This document shows, one piece after another, positions 1-9,574 of a DNA stretch of 64,000 bases. Each line of letters starts with the position of its first letter. Position 1 is the first letter of the stretch. Position numbers and translations under genes: made by a program. Below the pieces are notes generated by a model that worked only from the letters and a program-made list of their open reading frames with translations, made no database searches and was not told the DNA's origin. Source of the stretch: Nitrosomonas marina (GTDB taxonomy: Bacteria > Pseudomonadota > Gammaproteobacteria > Burkholderiales > Nitrosomonadaceae); NCBI RefSeq assembly GCF_900110145.1, contig NZ_FOCP01000011.1, positions 41,760 to 105,759 on the forward strand, in the 5' to 3' direction.

Positions 1-662
1 TTGACGCGCCGCCCGCTCTGTAACGAACGATATAATGAGTTGGCATCGACCGGCTCCACACCGATTATTTTTGTATCTGGATACAGTCTTTTGACGTAGA
101 CTGCAATACCCGCAATCAACCCGCCGCCGCCAACCGGCACAAAAATCGCATGAATTTTTCCGGTGTGCTGACGCAGAATTTCCATACCGATGGTGCCCTG
201 CCCGGCGATCACATCCGGGTCGTCATAGGGATGAATAAATGTCGCCTGCTGCGACTCGGTCAATTCCATAGCATGATCATAGGCATCATTGTAGGAATCG
301 CCATGCAGCACCACAGTCGCGCCGCGTGCCATTACCGCCTGTACTTTTATCTGCGGGGTCGTCACGGGCATCACGATTGTTGCGCTACAGCCGAGCTTTT
401 TTGCCGCCAGCGCCACACCTTGCGCATGATTGCCTGCGGAAGCAGCCACCACACCGCGGTTACGGATTTCTGGCGGCAATTTGAGCATTTTGTTATAAGC
501 GCCACGCAGTTTGAATGAAAAAACCTGCTGCAGGTCCTCGCGCTTGAGCAATACCTGATTATGAATGCGTGCTGACAGATTAGGGATATTCTCCAGCGGC
601 GTTTCTTCCGCTACGTCGTAAACTTGTGCCGTAAGAATGCTTTCTAGATAATTTTTTTTCAT
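1..662 (-). CDS. ilvA: Threonine ammonia-lyase (threonine dehydratase), 3' end outside window
   Basis: PLP-dependent deaminase that turns L-threonine into 2-oxobutanoate and ammonia, the first committed step of isoleucine synthesis in the cytoplasm. The first 220 residues are visible and no stop codon occurs before the window edge. The PLP-lysine motif SFKLRGAYN (Lys51), the ASAGNHAQGVA substrate loop and the phosphate-binding VPVGGGGLIAG loop are all present. The ATG at 662 is followed by a run of eight A. The C-terminal regulatory ACT part lies outside the window, so biosynthetic (IlvA) versus catabolic type rests on the N-terminal sequence, which resembles biosynthetic IlvA. Confidence 0.93.
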   Translation of the reverse strand, partial: MKKNYLESILTAQVYDVAEETPLENIPNLSARIHNQVLLKREDLQQVFSFKLRGAYNKMLKLPPEIRNRGVVAASAGNHAQGVALAAKKLGCSATIVMPVTTPQIKVQAVMARGATVVLHGDSYNDAYDHAMELTESQQATFIHPYDDPDVIAGQGTIGMEILRQHTGKIHAIFVPVGGGGLIAGIAVYVKRLYPDTKIIGVEPVDANSLYRSLQSGRRV

Positions 663-751
663 AACCGCCCGGAAAAATCGCAAAGAATCAGGTTCATTAT
701 TTTAACAATGCATCTATTTTAAGCCAGTGATTTTAGCATGGCACGTTATGA

Positions 752-2227
752 TCAAAAATTCATCAGATCGTTACCCCAGTGGTCCAGTGCATCGAGTATC
801 GCCTGTGCCTTAACATTATCCGCGTGTTCGTCGCGCAACCTGGCTATCTGCGCTGTGTAATCGGCCAGCGTGAGACTGTTGGCCGCCGTCTGCGTCAATC
901 GCTGGCCGCGCAGCTGCTGCCACCGTTGCAATTCCTCGGTTGATAGCGTTTCTGGCCAGTTGCGGGCACGGTAACGAAACAGCAACTCGGCCAGACGCCG
1001 GTCCTGAAAATCAAACCGGGCCCTGGCCAGTTCCGGCGGCGTGGCGCGCCTGATTTGTGCGAGCAACGGCATATCTGCCTGATCTATAAAACCGTCATAC
1101 AACGCCATATCGACATCGGCAACCGGCTCGAATGTTCTGCTGCTGTAGGCAAGCACGACGCGCTGCACAAAATCAGTTTGCGCACAATGATCAACAAGCT
1201 TCTTCCAATGCTGCTGGCAGCGGTCGAGATCAATTTCAATATGTGCTGCTGCCCGGGCATTCAGGGTATTACGCGGCGCGAGCGCAGGGCATTTGTTGAC
1301 TTTAATTGATTTGACCGGCAAACGCTGGGCGCCATCAGGAAAATCTTCCGTACGCGTAAACAGCAGTTTACTCAGTTCCGAGACATCAAGATCCAGAAAT
1401 GCCTCCGGATCATGGCGAAGATCATAGACAAGCGTACTGTTAGGGTTGTCGGGCTCGGCAGCAAGCGGCATTACCAGTGTCGTGCAGCCATTCTTAGACG
1501 GATACATGCGGGAACTGTGCACCACCGGCGTATGCTGAACAACATCCAGCAATTCAGCCGCTCGTCGTTTGTAACGCAACTGAAACAGCCAGTGATACAG
1601 GCGCGGTTGCCGTTCGTGCAACAATCGTGCGAGACCGATCGTGGCACGAACATCGGACAGGGCGTCATGCGCAGCACCATGATCAATACCGTTTGCAGTG
1701 GTGAGATCTTCAAGACGAAAACTCGGCACCAGGTTAACGGCATTGCGTCCTGTGTGTCTGACATGCTCTGCTTCACGTTTCGGCCATTCTATTCCTTCCG
1801 GACGCAATGCGTATGTCATTCGCACCAGATCGATAATATCCCAGCGCGTATTGCCATTTTGCCATTCCCGCGCATACGGATCGTAAAAATTTCGGTAAAG
1901 TGTGTAACGCGTAACTTCATCGTCGAAACGCAGGCTATTGTATCCGACACCACAGGTACCGGGCTGCGCCAGTTCCGTATGTATCTTGTCGATAAACTCA
2001 ACCTCCGGTATTCCCTGCGTCTCAGCCTGCTGGGGTGTAATACCGGTAATCAGACAGGCAGCAGGATGTGGCAGAATATCGTGCGGCGGCTTGCAGTAAA
2101 TGACCAGCGGTTTATCTATTTCATTGAACGCCTCATCGGTGCGCACGCCGGCAAACTGCACAGGCCGATCGATTCTTGGATCTGCACCAAATGTTTCATA
2201 ATCGTGCCAGTATAGTGTTGTTGTCAT
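752..2227 (-). CDS. sbcB: Exodeoxyribonuclease I
   Basis: Single-strand 3'-5' exonuclease acting in mismatch repair and recombination. It opens with the DEDD-family ExoI motif (YWHDYETFGADPRIDRPVQFAG, split here as HDYETFG then DRPVQFAG), in which the Asp and Glu bind the catalytic metals. Further exonuclease residues are in VGYNSLRFDDEV and AAHDALSDVRATI. The length, 491 residues, is close to the E. coli enzyme (475). It stands alone and is transcribed away from the RidA gene, with about 110 bases between the two starts. Confidence 0.95.
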   Translation of the reverse strand: MTTTLYWHDYETFGADPRIDRPVQFAGVRTDEAFNEIDKPLVIYCKPPHDILPHPAACLITGITPQQAETQGIPEVEFIDKIHTELAQPGTCGVGYNSLRFDDEVTRYTLYRNFYDPYAREWQNGNTRWDIIDLVRMTYALRPEGIEWPKREAEHVRHTGRNAVNLVPSFRLEDLTTANGIDHGAAHDALSDVRATIGLARLLHERQPRLYHWLFQLRYKRRAAELLDVVQHTPVVHSSRMYPSKNGCTTLVMPLAAEPDNPNSTLVYDLRHDPEAFLDLDVSELSKLLFTRTEDFPDGAQRLPVKSIKVNKCPALAPRNTLNARAAAHIEIDLDRCQQHWKKLVDHCAQTDFVQRVVLAYSSRTFEPVADVDMALYDGFIDQADMPLLAQIRRATPPELARARFDFQDRRLAELLFRYRARNWPETLSTEELQRWQQLRGQRLTQTAANSLTLADYTAQIARLRDEHADNVKAQAILDALDHWGNDLMNF

Positions 2228-2336
2228 TTACAGGGTTATTGCGTTTACTTTTCAATCGAAACTGTTTTGAATTCCCGTGTTAATCGCATTATAGTGACGT
2301 TTTTTTCAAAATTCATGATTAAAGGAGAAACACGTT

Positions 2337-2720
2337 ATGACGCGTCAACGCATCAGTTCAGGCTCCACGTTCGAGCAGGAGATCGGTTATTCACGCGCTG
2401 TTCGAGCTGGCGATTGGGTCATGGTATCCGGCACCACAGGATTCGACTACAGCACGATGACCATATCCGACGACCTGCTGGAACAAGCCGAACAATGTTT
2501 TCTGAATATCGATGCCGCTTTGCGGGAAGCCGGCAGCAGCTTGAAAGATGTCGTGCGAGTTACCTATGTTTTGCCTGATGTCGACGATTTCCCAAAGTGT
2601 TTCCCGGTGACACGAAAATATTTTGGCGATGTCAGGCCTTCGGCGATGATGCTGACGGCCGGTCTGTCTGATCCAAGAATGAAAATTGAAATCCAGGTAA
2701 CCGCATATTGTGGTGATTAG
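2337..2720 (+). CDS. RidA/YjgF/UK114 family protein
   Basis: Small soluble protein of the RidA superfamily; canonical members hydrolyse reactive enamine/imine intermediates made by PLP enzymes such as IlvA. The 127 residues run from SRAVRAGDWVMVSGTTG to the C-terminal PSAMMLTAGLSDPRMKIEIQVTA, the usual trimer-forming core. The Arg needed for imine hydrolysis in RidA is normally in a 'R(P/V)xR' near residue 105; here the equivalent stretch is DVRPSAMM, so Arg is present. A good ribosome site (AAAGGAGAAA) precedes the ATG. ilvA lies 1.7 kb away on the other strand, which fits a role in clearing threonine-dehydratase products, but this subfamily assignment is inference. Confidence 0.85.
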   Translation: MTRQRISSGSTFEQEIGYSRAVRAGDWVMVSGTTGFDYSTMTISDDLLEQAEQCFLNIDAALREAGSSLKDVVRVTYVLPDVDDFPKCFPVTRKYFGDVRPSAMMLTAGLSDPRMKIEIQVTAYCGD

Positions 2721-2819
2721 TTTGGCAGAATCGACATGGGAAAACTGTCCGGCCCGATTTAACATGAACCTGTCTGACCGCACCCCAATTGATGGCCAGT
2801 TAATTGATCGTTATACAGC

Positions 2820-2850
2820 GCCCGACAACGGCATTTTGTACTTGCCGGGC
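2820..2850 (-). terminator. Hairpin downstream of the 24-residue ORF
   Basis: On the minus strand GCCCGGCA pairs with TGTCGGGC (eight pairs, one of them G-U) around a 15-base loop. It begins 28 bases after the stop codon of the small ORF. There is no U-tract, so it is at best a weak or processing-type 3' structure. Confidence 0.35.
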
Positions 2851-2878
2851 TATTGAAGCTATTTTGCTGATCACTTAA

Positions 2879-2953
2879 TTAGAAATACTTGATCATCAGA
2901 TAAATGTAGCTCGGAATAAATATACACAATGCAATAATTACCAATTTTCTCAT
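2879..2953 (-). CDS. Possible 24-residue single-span membrane peptide
   Basis: A 25-codon reading frame encodes a short basic N-terminus (MRK), a continuous hydrophobic stretch (LVIIALCIFIPSYIYLMI) and a basic end (KYF), the pattern of a one-helix inner-membrane micropeptide. The ATG is preceded by AAGGGA at seven bases, a good ribosome site, and a hairpin follows the stop. It lies in an otherwise empty interval between ridA and the hydrolase. I do not recognise a family. Hydrophobic ORFs of this size do arise by chance in AT-rich DNA, so the call rests on the site, the spacing and the isolation. Confidence 0.45.
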   Translation of the reverse strand: MRKLVIIALCIFIPSYIYLMIKYF

Positions 2954-3377
2954 GATGTTTTCCCTTGACGTTAGCTAAAAATAATTGTTTTACTGAAATA
3001 CCAAGTAAAACCCATCCTGTCCTTTGACGTCAAGCATTATCTACAGGAATGATTTATCCATTTCATACATATGGTATCTGGGCGTCGGCTTCAGTCTGAT
3101 TGCCCGGAATCCGATTGAAAGCCCTCAACAGGCGCTCCAGACATTTTTTGTAATAATCCATTTATAAACGTGAACTAATTCAGACTACATCCCGTTCTCC
3201 AGGATGTAAAAACGGTAATCTGTTAAGCCTGGGGTTGTTAACAGGTTGCATCATTCAGAACAGGACGATCGCAGTATTTATATCAATTCAGCCTGACACA
3301 CACCTTATTTTTCAAATCATGTATATTAGCTCTATAGGGAGCATGGCCATACCTGTCGTAATTTGGAGAGCGATATT

Positions 3378-4007
3378 ATGAGTACAGTCAGTATTTCAGC
3401 AGAGTCGGCCAAACTTGAGGGCGAACTGATTTTACCCGCCGATGCTAAAGGCGTTGTATTATTTGCACACGGCAGCGGCAGCAGCCGACTAAGCCCGCGC
3501 AACCTGTTTGTGGCACACATACTTCAGCAATATAATATCGGTACGCTGTTGTTCGACCTGTTGTCACAGGAAGAAGATCGACACTATTCATCACGTTTTG
3601 ATATTGATCTGTTAACACAGCGCCTGACAGCCGCCACAATCTGGCTGCAAGCGCGGCAGGATGCAGAAACGCTGCCAATGGGTTACTTTGGTGCGAGCAC
3701 CGGCGCAGCTGCCGCTTTACAAGCCGCAGCCAGCCTGGGCACACAAATTTCAGCAGTAGTATCTCGTGGTGGCCGCCCAGATCTGGCCAGCAAAGCTGCG
3801 TTGCACAGCGTCACCGCACCGACACTGCTTATTGTTGGCGGCGCGGACTATGGCGTCATCGAGTTGAACCAGCAGGCATTCACTTCATTGGAATGTGAGA
3901 AACTACTTACACTGGTTCCCAATGCTACACATTTGTTTGAAGAATCCGGCACGCTCGAACAGGCTGCGCAACATGCTGCCGACTGGTTTCTGAAATACCT
4001 GAAATAA
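3378..4007 (+). CDS. Alpha/beta hydrolase (dienelactone hydrolase-like)
   Basis: Cytoplasmic hydrolase of the alpha/beta fold, 209 residues, substrate unknown. The oxyanion turn FAHGSGSS follows strand 3, the nucleophile elbow GYFGASTGAAAA places Ser in G-x-S-x-G-like context, the acid is in LLIVGGADYGV, and the last His is in PNATHLFEE. An in-frame TTG at 3363 would add five residues, but GGAGAG at 3365-3370 sits seven bases before the ATG at 3378, so I chose the latter. Similar proteins are often found beside phosphoribosyltransferases; no such partner is seen here. Confidence 0.82.
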   Translation: MSTVSISAESAKLEGELILPADAKGVVLFAHGSGSSRLSPRNLFVAHILQQYNIGTLLFDLLSQEEDRHYSSRFDIDLLTQRLTAATIWLQARQDAETLPMGYFGASTGAAAALQAAASLGTQISAVVSRGGRPDLASKAALHSVTAPTLLIVGGADYGVIELNQQAFTSLECEKLLTLVPNATHLFEESGTLEQAAQHAADWFLKYLK

Positions 4008-4046
4008 TCGTCTTTTTGATATCAACTTTTACCAAGGATTTGTTTT

Positions 4047-5018
4047 ATGAGTGCTGTCTTTCTGGATTTCGGTTCTGTTACACGCGGTGATATGGATTGC
4101 ACTGCGCTGGAACAGGTCATATCTCCCTGGCAATTCCATGACGAAACGGACCCCGACCAAGTTGCTGATCGCATCAAAAATGCGGAAATCGTTGTCTGTA
4201 ACAAATTTTCAATGACCCACGACATAATCAACAGCGCACAAAGACTCAAACTGATCTGCATCGCGGCAACAGGCTATAACAATATTGACCTGACCACTGC
4301 TGCCGAACGCAACATTGCTGTCTGTAATGTCCGTGGCTACGCAACACCAGCTGTGGTTCAGCATGTTTTTATGCTGATGCTGAATCTTTCATGCAATTTT
4401 GAACCTTACCGGCAACTGGTAAATGACGGTCGCTGGCAGACCAGCAGGCATTTTTGTCCGCTTGATTTCAGCATACAGGAGCTATCCGGCAAGGTGCTTG
4501 GCATTATCGGATTTGGCGAATTGGGGCGGGCAGTATCAGAAGTCGCGGGCGCTTTCGGAATGCGCGTACTTGTCGCTGATCATAAGGGTCAGCCACCACG
4601 CGCTGGCAGAACGGCGTTTGATACTGTACTGCAGCAATCCGATTTTATAACTTTACACTGCCCGCTTCTGGATGAAACACGGCATCTCATCGGCCAGCGC
4701 GAACTGAGTTTGATAAAACCCACGGCATTTCTCATTAATACAGCGCGCGGTGCAATTGTCAATGAAGACGATTTACTCCATGCCCTGATCACCGGTCGCA
4801 TTGCGGGCGCAGGTCTGGACGTTTTGCCTGAAGAGCCGCCATCACATGACAACAGGCTGTTGCAATACCGGCAACCGAACCTGATCGTCACACCGCATGT
4901 TGCCTGGGCAAGCAAAGAGTCCCGTCAACGCCTGCTCAACCAGATCGCGGACAATATTCATAATTTTTTTCATCACAAACCGTTTAATCAGGTGACAGCC
5001 ACCACTGATTCACATTAA
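4047..5018 (+). CDS. D-2-hydroxyacid dehydrogenase (glycerate dehydrogenase-like)
   Basis: NAD(P)-dependent oxidoreductase that interconverts a 2-oxoacid and its D-2-hydroxyacid; HprA-type hydroxypyruvate reductases are the closest kind I recognise. The nucleotide-binding loop is GIIGFGELGRAV, and the catalytic triad is complete: Arg in NTARGAIVNEDDL, Glu in GLDVLPEEPP and His in VTPHVAWAS. The length of 323 residues is normal. It follows the hydrolase gene by 39 bases with its own ribosome site (AAGGA), so the two may be cotranscribed. The substrate is not decided by sequence alone. Confidence 0.87.
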   Translation: MSAVFLDFGSVTRGDMDCTALEQVISPWQFHDETDPDQVADRIKNAEIVVCNKFSMTHDIINSAQRLKLICIAATGYNNIDLTTAAERNIAVCNVRGYATPAVVQHVFMLMLNLSCNFEPYRQLVNDGRWQTSRHFCPLDFSIQELSGKVLGIIGFGELGRAVSEVAGAFGMRVLVADHKGQPPRAGRTAFDTVLQQSDFITLHCPLLDETRHLIGQRELSLIKPTAFLINTARGAIVNEDDLLHALITGRIAGAGLDVLPEEPPSHDNRLLQYRQPNLIVTPHVAWASKESRQRLLNQIADNIHNFFHHKPFNQVTATTDSH

Positions 5019-5043
5019 TCACCTACAAAGTAGCGCTTAAAGT

Positions 5044-8000
5044 TTAAACACGGGGTTTATCCGGCAGCTTGTCAGTGGCCAGCAACGCATCGAGATAAGC
5101 CTCTACACGCCTGAGTTCCACATCGAATTCCGGTAATAGTAAATCCAGCGATTTCTGGTCGTCGTTTTTTCCTGCGTGCTCCATTTGTTCGCATAATTCC
5201 CCCAGTCTCACAGCACCTACCGAACGTGATGAAGATTTTAGCTTATGTGCGGTTGACCCCACGACCGCCAGTTTGCCGGTCTGAAAAGCGCTATGCAGCG
5301 ATGCTGCAATTTGCGCCGCATTCTCACGAAAATCCCGAAGCATATCCTGAATGGTCTCCTGATCATCGCCGATAAGTTTTTCGAGCACCCGCACATCAAC
5401 AGGAATTTGCACCGACGATTCATTCTGCGATTTTTCCGTTTTTGCAACCTTATCGTTTTTCTCCGCCGTTATAATTTCAGCCTGCGCTGCCGAGTCGTCT
5501 TGCTGAGTCGAATCGGCCCGTTCCGCCGCTTCAGATTGTTTCATCGACTTTACCCGATCTGCCGTAACAGGCTTGCCAGCCGGCAGATATTTTTCCAGCG
5601 TGATCCGCAAATCGTCGAGTTGCACCGGCTTGCTCAAATAATCATCCATACCGGACTCCAGGCAGTGTTCTCGCTCTCCTTTCAACGCATTGGCTGTCAG
5701 CGCGACAATCGGTATCGGTTTTGCTTTTGTGTTCGACTCTTGTTCACGAATGCTTTTAGTCAGTTCAAACCCATCTATTTCCGGCATATGCAAATCTGTG
5801 AGCAACAAGCCGTAATCTGTATTTTCCCAGCGCCCCAGTGCTTCGCGCCCATCATTGGCGATATCCGCAGCATAACCCAGCAGTGTCAGTTGCTGCTTGA
5901 TTACCTTCTGATTGATCTCATTGCCTTCTGCCACCAGTATCAACCTGCCCTGTTTGAGTGCTTCGCCGCGTGAAACCGGCAACGGTCTTGACTTGATCGT
6001 AGCATCCAGCGGTGTTTTTTCCTCTTCTGGCTCTACTCTGCCAGCGGCAAGTTCAATGGCGCGCATCAATGACTGGCGATACATGACATCGCCATCAAGT
6101 GAAACGATATCGACATCTTCAACCCGCGCCTGTCGGCGACGGCCGCGCTTGATGATAATAAAGTGTGGCTCCAGACGGGATTGCAACGCGTCGGAACGAT
6201 TACTGAACGCCACCCGCAAATCCTCGATCGGCGCCTCCTGATGTCCGGCGTCTATCACTACCAGCCACATACCTGACTTCAGGTTTTTAATATATTCAAG
6301 GGCCGCGTTCAAACCACTCACATGTTCGACGCGCGCTCCGCCACTTTTTAAATACACCTCCAAATCGTTACCCAGCCCCTTATGATTGCCGATAATCAGG
6401 CAGCATAGGCCGGTCAATTCGGTTGACTTACGCTGCGCCTCTTCGGTAGCGGGCAGCGGCTTGAAGGGCATTTGTATGACGAATGTGGAACCTTCTTCCG
6501 GCCTGCTTTGAACTGTGATTTCCGCACTCATCAACTCAGCCAGATGATGAGAAATAGCCAGCCCAAGACCGGTACCACCGAAACGGCGTGTGGTTGAAGG
6601 ATCACCCTGGGAAAAAGATCTGAAAAGCTTTTCCAGCGTTTCCTTGTTCATGCCGATGCCGTTATCGGTGATCTGGAATGTTACCAAAATCTGTTCGGGT
6701 TCGGATTCGGTCAACAGCACCCGTACCGATACCTTGCCCGGCTTTTCCTGCTTGCTGGAAAATTTGATGGCATTATTGATTACGTTGACCAGTATCTGCC
6801 GAATACGCAACGGATCACCCAATACGTTATCCGGTATTTCCGGATCGATAAACAGGGTCAACTCCACGTTCTTGCTGAGCGCAAGGTGTGCAAGCATGCC
6901 GCATGCGTTTTCCACGACGCTGGCTAACGGCATGGGTATTTTTTCGATTTCGAGTTTGCCGGCCTCAATTTTGGAAAAATCCAGGATGTCTTCGATAATT
7001 GACAACAGCGCATAGGCCGAATCACGAATCAGGTTTGCCATTTCCATCTGGTAGCCGCTCAAACTGGTTTGCCTGAGCACATCGATCATGCCGATCACGC
7101 CATTCATTGGGGTACGGATCTCATGGCTCATCGCAGCAAGAAAGGCGGATTTCGCCCTGTTCGCCGCCTCTGCATCATTCCTGGCCTGCTCCAGATCTTT
7201 CATAATACGGACATGTTCACGCATATCGCGCATGACGCCAGTGAAATGCCGCTCCTCGCCAACGAAATACTCGCTGACCGCGAGATATACAGGAATAAGT
7301 TCACCGTTTTTGTGCACTGCTTCGACCTCACGCCCCAGACCGATACCATGCTGTCCCTTCATATGAGGTCGTCCAACATATTTCTGACCCTGGCCGGTCA
7401 AACAGTACCGCTCCATGTAGTAGGCATGCTGGGACCGGTCTGGCTCGGGCACCAGAATAGCAACATTCTGTCCGATGATTTCTTCCGGCGTGTAGCCAAA
7501 TAATTTTTCCACTACGGGGTTTGCAGACAGCACCACGCCGATATGATCCGTCGTCACCACGCAGTCGACCATATGCTCGACAACAGAACGTGTTTCCTCT
7601 TCCTTGATAGCCAGGGCTGCATTGGCCCGCTTCAGATCAGCCGTGCGCAATTCGACCCGGGTTTCCAATTCCTGATTCAGGTGACGTAGATTTGCCTCGG
7701 CATTCCTACGTTCCTGGTTGCTGGCGTTCAATCGCTCCACCATAATGTTGAACGTATGCCCGAGCTGACGCATTTCGTTCCAGCCAGCAATCGAAACACG
7801 CTGATGCAGATTGCCCGCAGCGATCTCCATGGCACCGCGGTTCAGTTGCTTCAAAGGCGTAACGACCCGGCGATTGAACAGAAACGCGCCAAAAATAACG
7901 CCCAGCAACGTAACACCCAAAATGATCAGGCTATATTGTCTGATTTGGTTGACGTTGGCAAACGCTTCGTCGACGTCTTTTTTCACCACCATACCCCAGT

Positions 8001-8889
8001 TCATGAGCGGCAAATAGCGCCAGACTGCCACGACCTCTTTATCACGGTAATCCCGCGTAACGGCTCCGCCAGTATTGCCCGACAACGCATTTTTCAGCGC
8101 GGCTGAATAGGGTGTGTCCAGCTGAATCGTTCTTTTCAAGGCGGCATCGCTATCCGTACTGAGCGGCGCCATCACGAGCGCTGTATTTTCATTCTCGAGA
8201 CGTACTACCACAGTGTCGCCTGTTGCGCCCAGTCCGACATTGTTGGACAACACATCAAAAACATGCTCGCTGAAGATCTGCAGCGCCAGTACACCGACAA
8301 TTTCACCACCGATAATAATCGGATATCCGATAAAAGCTGCGATGGCGCCATGCGACGGCTCATAAAACTCAAAATCAGAAATCGAACTTTCCAGATAATT
8401 CAATGCATGCTGCGCCACCTGACCCAGGCCCGTTTTACTGTAGGGTCCGGTGATCAGGTTTGTCGCGAAATCGGACTCATGGCTTTGTGTGTAGACAATA
8501 TCGCCTCTTAGTGAAATCAGGAACAGATCATAATAACTGGCGTCCTCGACAAAACGCCCGAAATGCCCCCGATATCTGGCGTCCAGCTGTTGATACGCCT
8601 CAGATTCGACGCCCTGTGTTTCAAAGACCTCAGTAAACCCTTGCATGGCCTCTCGTGTGGCGATTGCGTCATGCAGCAAATTGGCATCGAGCATCCGTTC
8701 CTGAAAATAAGTGTTGATCTGCTCAACCTTTTTATCCGCTATGGCGGACAGATTCTCGATTTCCGTTTTCTGAATTTCACTTGCAAACGTATGCAAAAAG
8801 CTGTTGCCGATAACCAGAATCGGTAACAAAGAAACCAGTGTAAACCAGACAGCAAAACGCTGTGTCAGCGAAGTAAATCTCATTTGCAT
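5044..8889 (-). CDS. Hybrid sensor histidine kinase (Cache-HAMP-PAS-HisKA-HATPase-REC-REC-Hpt)
   Basis: Membrane sensor kinase of 1281 residues of the BarA-like tripartite class. In order: a membrane helix (about 13-30), a large periplasmic Cache-type sensor (about 40-310), a second helix (about 320-338), HAMP (about 340-392), coiled coil, PAS (about 432-560), HisKA with phospho-His589 in MSHEIRTPMNG, and the ATPase with DNGIGM and GGTGLGLAIS. Two receiver domains follow. The first (about 820-955) lacks the acidic pair and looks inactive; the second has Asp in LLTDLHMPEIDG. The C-terminal Hpt has His in AHKLKSSSRS. GAGGA precedes the ATG at 8889. No response regulator is adjacent, so the output partner is unknown. 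Confidence 0.93.
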   Translation of the reverse strand: MQMRFTSLTQRFAVWFTLVSLLPILVIGNSFLHTFASEIQKTEIENLSAIADKKVEQINTYFQERMLDANLLHDAIATREAMQGFTEVFETQGVESEAYQQLDARYRGHFGRFVEDASYYDLFLISLRGDIVYTQSHESDFATNLITGPYSKTGLGQVAQHALNYLESSISDFEFYEPSHGAIAAFIGYPIIIGGEIVGVLALQIFSEHVFDVLSNNVGLGATGDTVVVRLENENTALVMAPLSTDSDAALKRTIQLDTPYSAALKNALSGNTGGAVTRDYRDKEVVAVWRYLPLMNWGMVVKKDVDEAFANVNQIRQYSLIILGVTLLGVIFGAFLFNRRVVTPLKQLNRGAMEIAAGNLHQRVSIAGWNEMRQLGHTFNIMVERLNASNQERRNAEANLRHLNQELETRVELRTADLKRANAALAIKEEETRSVVEHMVDCVVTTDHIGVVLSANPVVEKLFGYTPEEIIGQNVAILVPEPDRSQHAYYMERYCLTGQGQKYVGRPHMKGQHGIGLGREVEAVHKNGELIPVYLAVSEYFVGEERHFTGVMRDMREHVRIMKDLEQARNDAEAANRAKSAFLAAMSHEIRTPMNGVIGMIDVLRQTSLSGYQMEMANLIRDSAYALLSIIEDILDFSKIEAGKLEIEKIPMPLASVVENACGMLAHLALSKNVELTLFIDPEIPDNVLGDPLRIRQILVNVINNAIKFSSKQEKPGKVSVRVLLTESEPEQILVTFQITDNGIGMNKETLEKLFRSFSQGDPSTTRRFGGTGLGLAISHHLAELMSAEITVQSRPEEGSTFVIQMPFKPLPATEEAQRKSTELTGLCCLIIGNHKGLGNDLEVYLKSGGARVEHVSGLNAALEYIKNLKSGMWLVVIDAGHQEAPIEDLRVAFSNRSDALQSRLEPHFIIIKRGRRRQARVEDVDIVSLDGDVMYRQSLMRAIELAAGRVEPEEEKTPLDATIKSRPLPVSRGEALKQGRLILVAEGNEINQKVIKQQLTLLGYAADIANDGREALGRWENTDYGLLLTDLHMPEIDGFELTKSIREQESNTKAKPIPIVALTANALKGEREHCLESGMDDYLSKPVQLDDLRITLEKYLPAGKPVTADRVKSMKQSEAAERADSTQQDDSAAQAEIITAEKNDKVAKTEKSQNESSVQIPVDVRVLEKLIGDDQETIQDMLRDFRENAAQIAASLHSAFQTGKLAVVGSTAHKLKSSSRSVGAVRLGELCEQMEHAGKNDDQKSLDLLLPEFDVELRRVEAYLDALLATDKLPDKPRV

Positions 8890-9132
8890 GGTTATGTCCT
8901 CGCAATAACCGGCAACCGTGGTACGGTTTTATCATTCAGTTTTCGTCAACATCCAAATAACTATTTATCCGGAAGAATTATTGACTATGCCAAGACCATG
9001 GTAGCAGATATTTGCACAGACCGCCGCTCACTGTGTGATTTCCATTCGCTTTCATAAATCATGCTGTTTACAAGCGCACAATAATCCGTTTTAATCGACA
9101 ATCATGCGTAAAATGACAACTATCCTCCCACA

Positions 9133-9564
9133 ATGGATCTGAAGCGATACCAGGTTCGCATTGTTCAGTGGCGGGACGAATCGATTCAGCTAAGCATCGT
9201 CCGTAAGACGGTTTTTATTCACGAACAGCATGTGCCCGAAGAACTTGAATGGGACGCGTTTGACGCGGTAAGTATGCATGTGCTGGCAACCGGACCTGAC
9301 GGCGAACCCATCGGTACCGCGCGGCTGTTACCTGACGGCCGAATTGGCCGTATGGCGGTACTGAAACCGTGGCGCAACAGCGGAATAGGCAGCGCCATGC
9401 TGCATCTTCTGATCGACGAGGCCAAAAACCGGGGAATGACGGAAGTTACATTGAACGCGCAGACCAATGCGGCTGGCTTTTATGAAAAGTATGGCTTTCA
9501 GGTCAGCGGTGGCACATTCATGGAGGCAGGCATACCGCACGTCAGAATGGCCCGTTCTTTATAA
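9133..9564 (+). CDS. GNAT family N-acetyltransferase
   Basis: Acetyl-CoA-dependent acyltransferase of 143 residues. The N-terminal half (SIVRKTVFIHEQHVPEELEWD) and the acetyl-CoA-binding motif (VLKPWRNSGIGSAML) are those of the YjcF-like GNAT subfamily, with the late motif NAAGFYEKYGF. No substrate can be named. It is convergent with the coiled-coil gene, only 10 bases separating the two stops. Confidence 0.87.
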   Translation: MDLKRYQVRIVQWRDESIQLSIVRKTVFIHEQHVPEELEWDAFDAVSMHVLATGPDGEPIGTARLLPDGRIGRMAVLKPWRNSGIGSAMLHLLIDEAKNRGMTEVTLNAQTNAAGFYEKYGFQVSGGTFMEAGIPHVRMARSL

Positions 9565-9574
9565 ACAGGATTTA

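Larger units (their letters stand above)
2721..3377. other. Gene-poor interval, 657 bases
   Basis: Apart from the possible 24-codon membrane peptide (2879-2953, minus) and the hairpin beyond it (2820-2850), I see no convincing gene. A 30-codon ORF at 2764-2856 on the plus strand lacks a clear ribosome site. The last part (about 3290-3364) carries AT-rich sequence likely to hold the promoter of the hydrolase gene that follows. Confidence 0.5.

Noticed and set aside
2764..2856. 30-codon plus-strand frame
   Set aside because: No ribosome site, and it overlaps the hairpin region antisense to the micropeptide 3' end.
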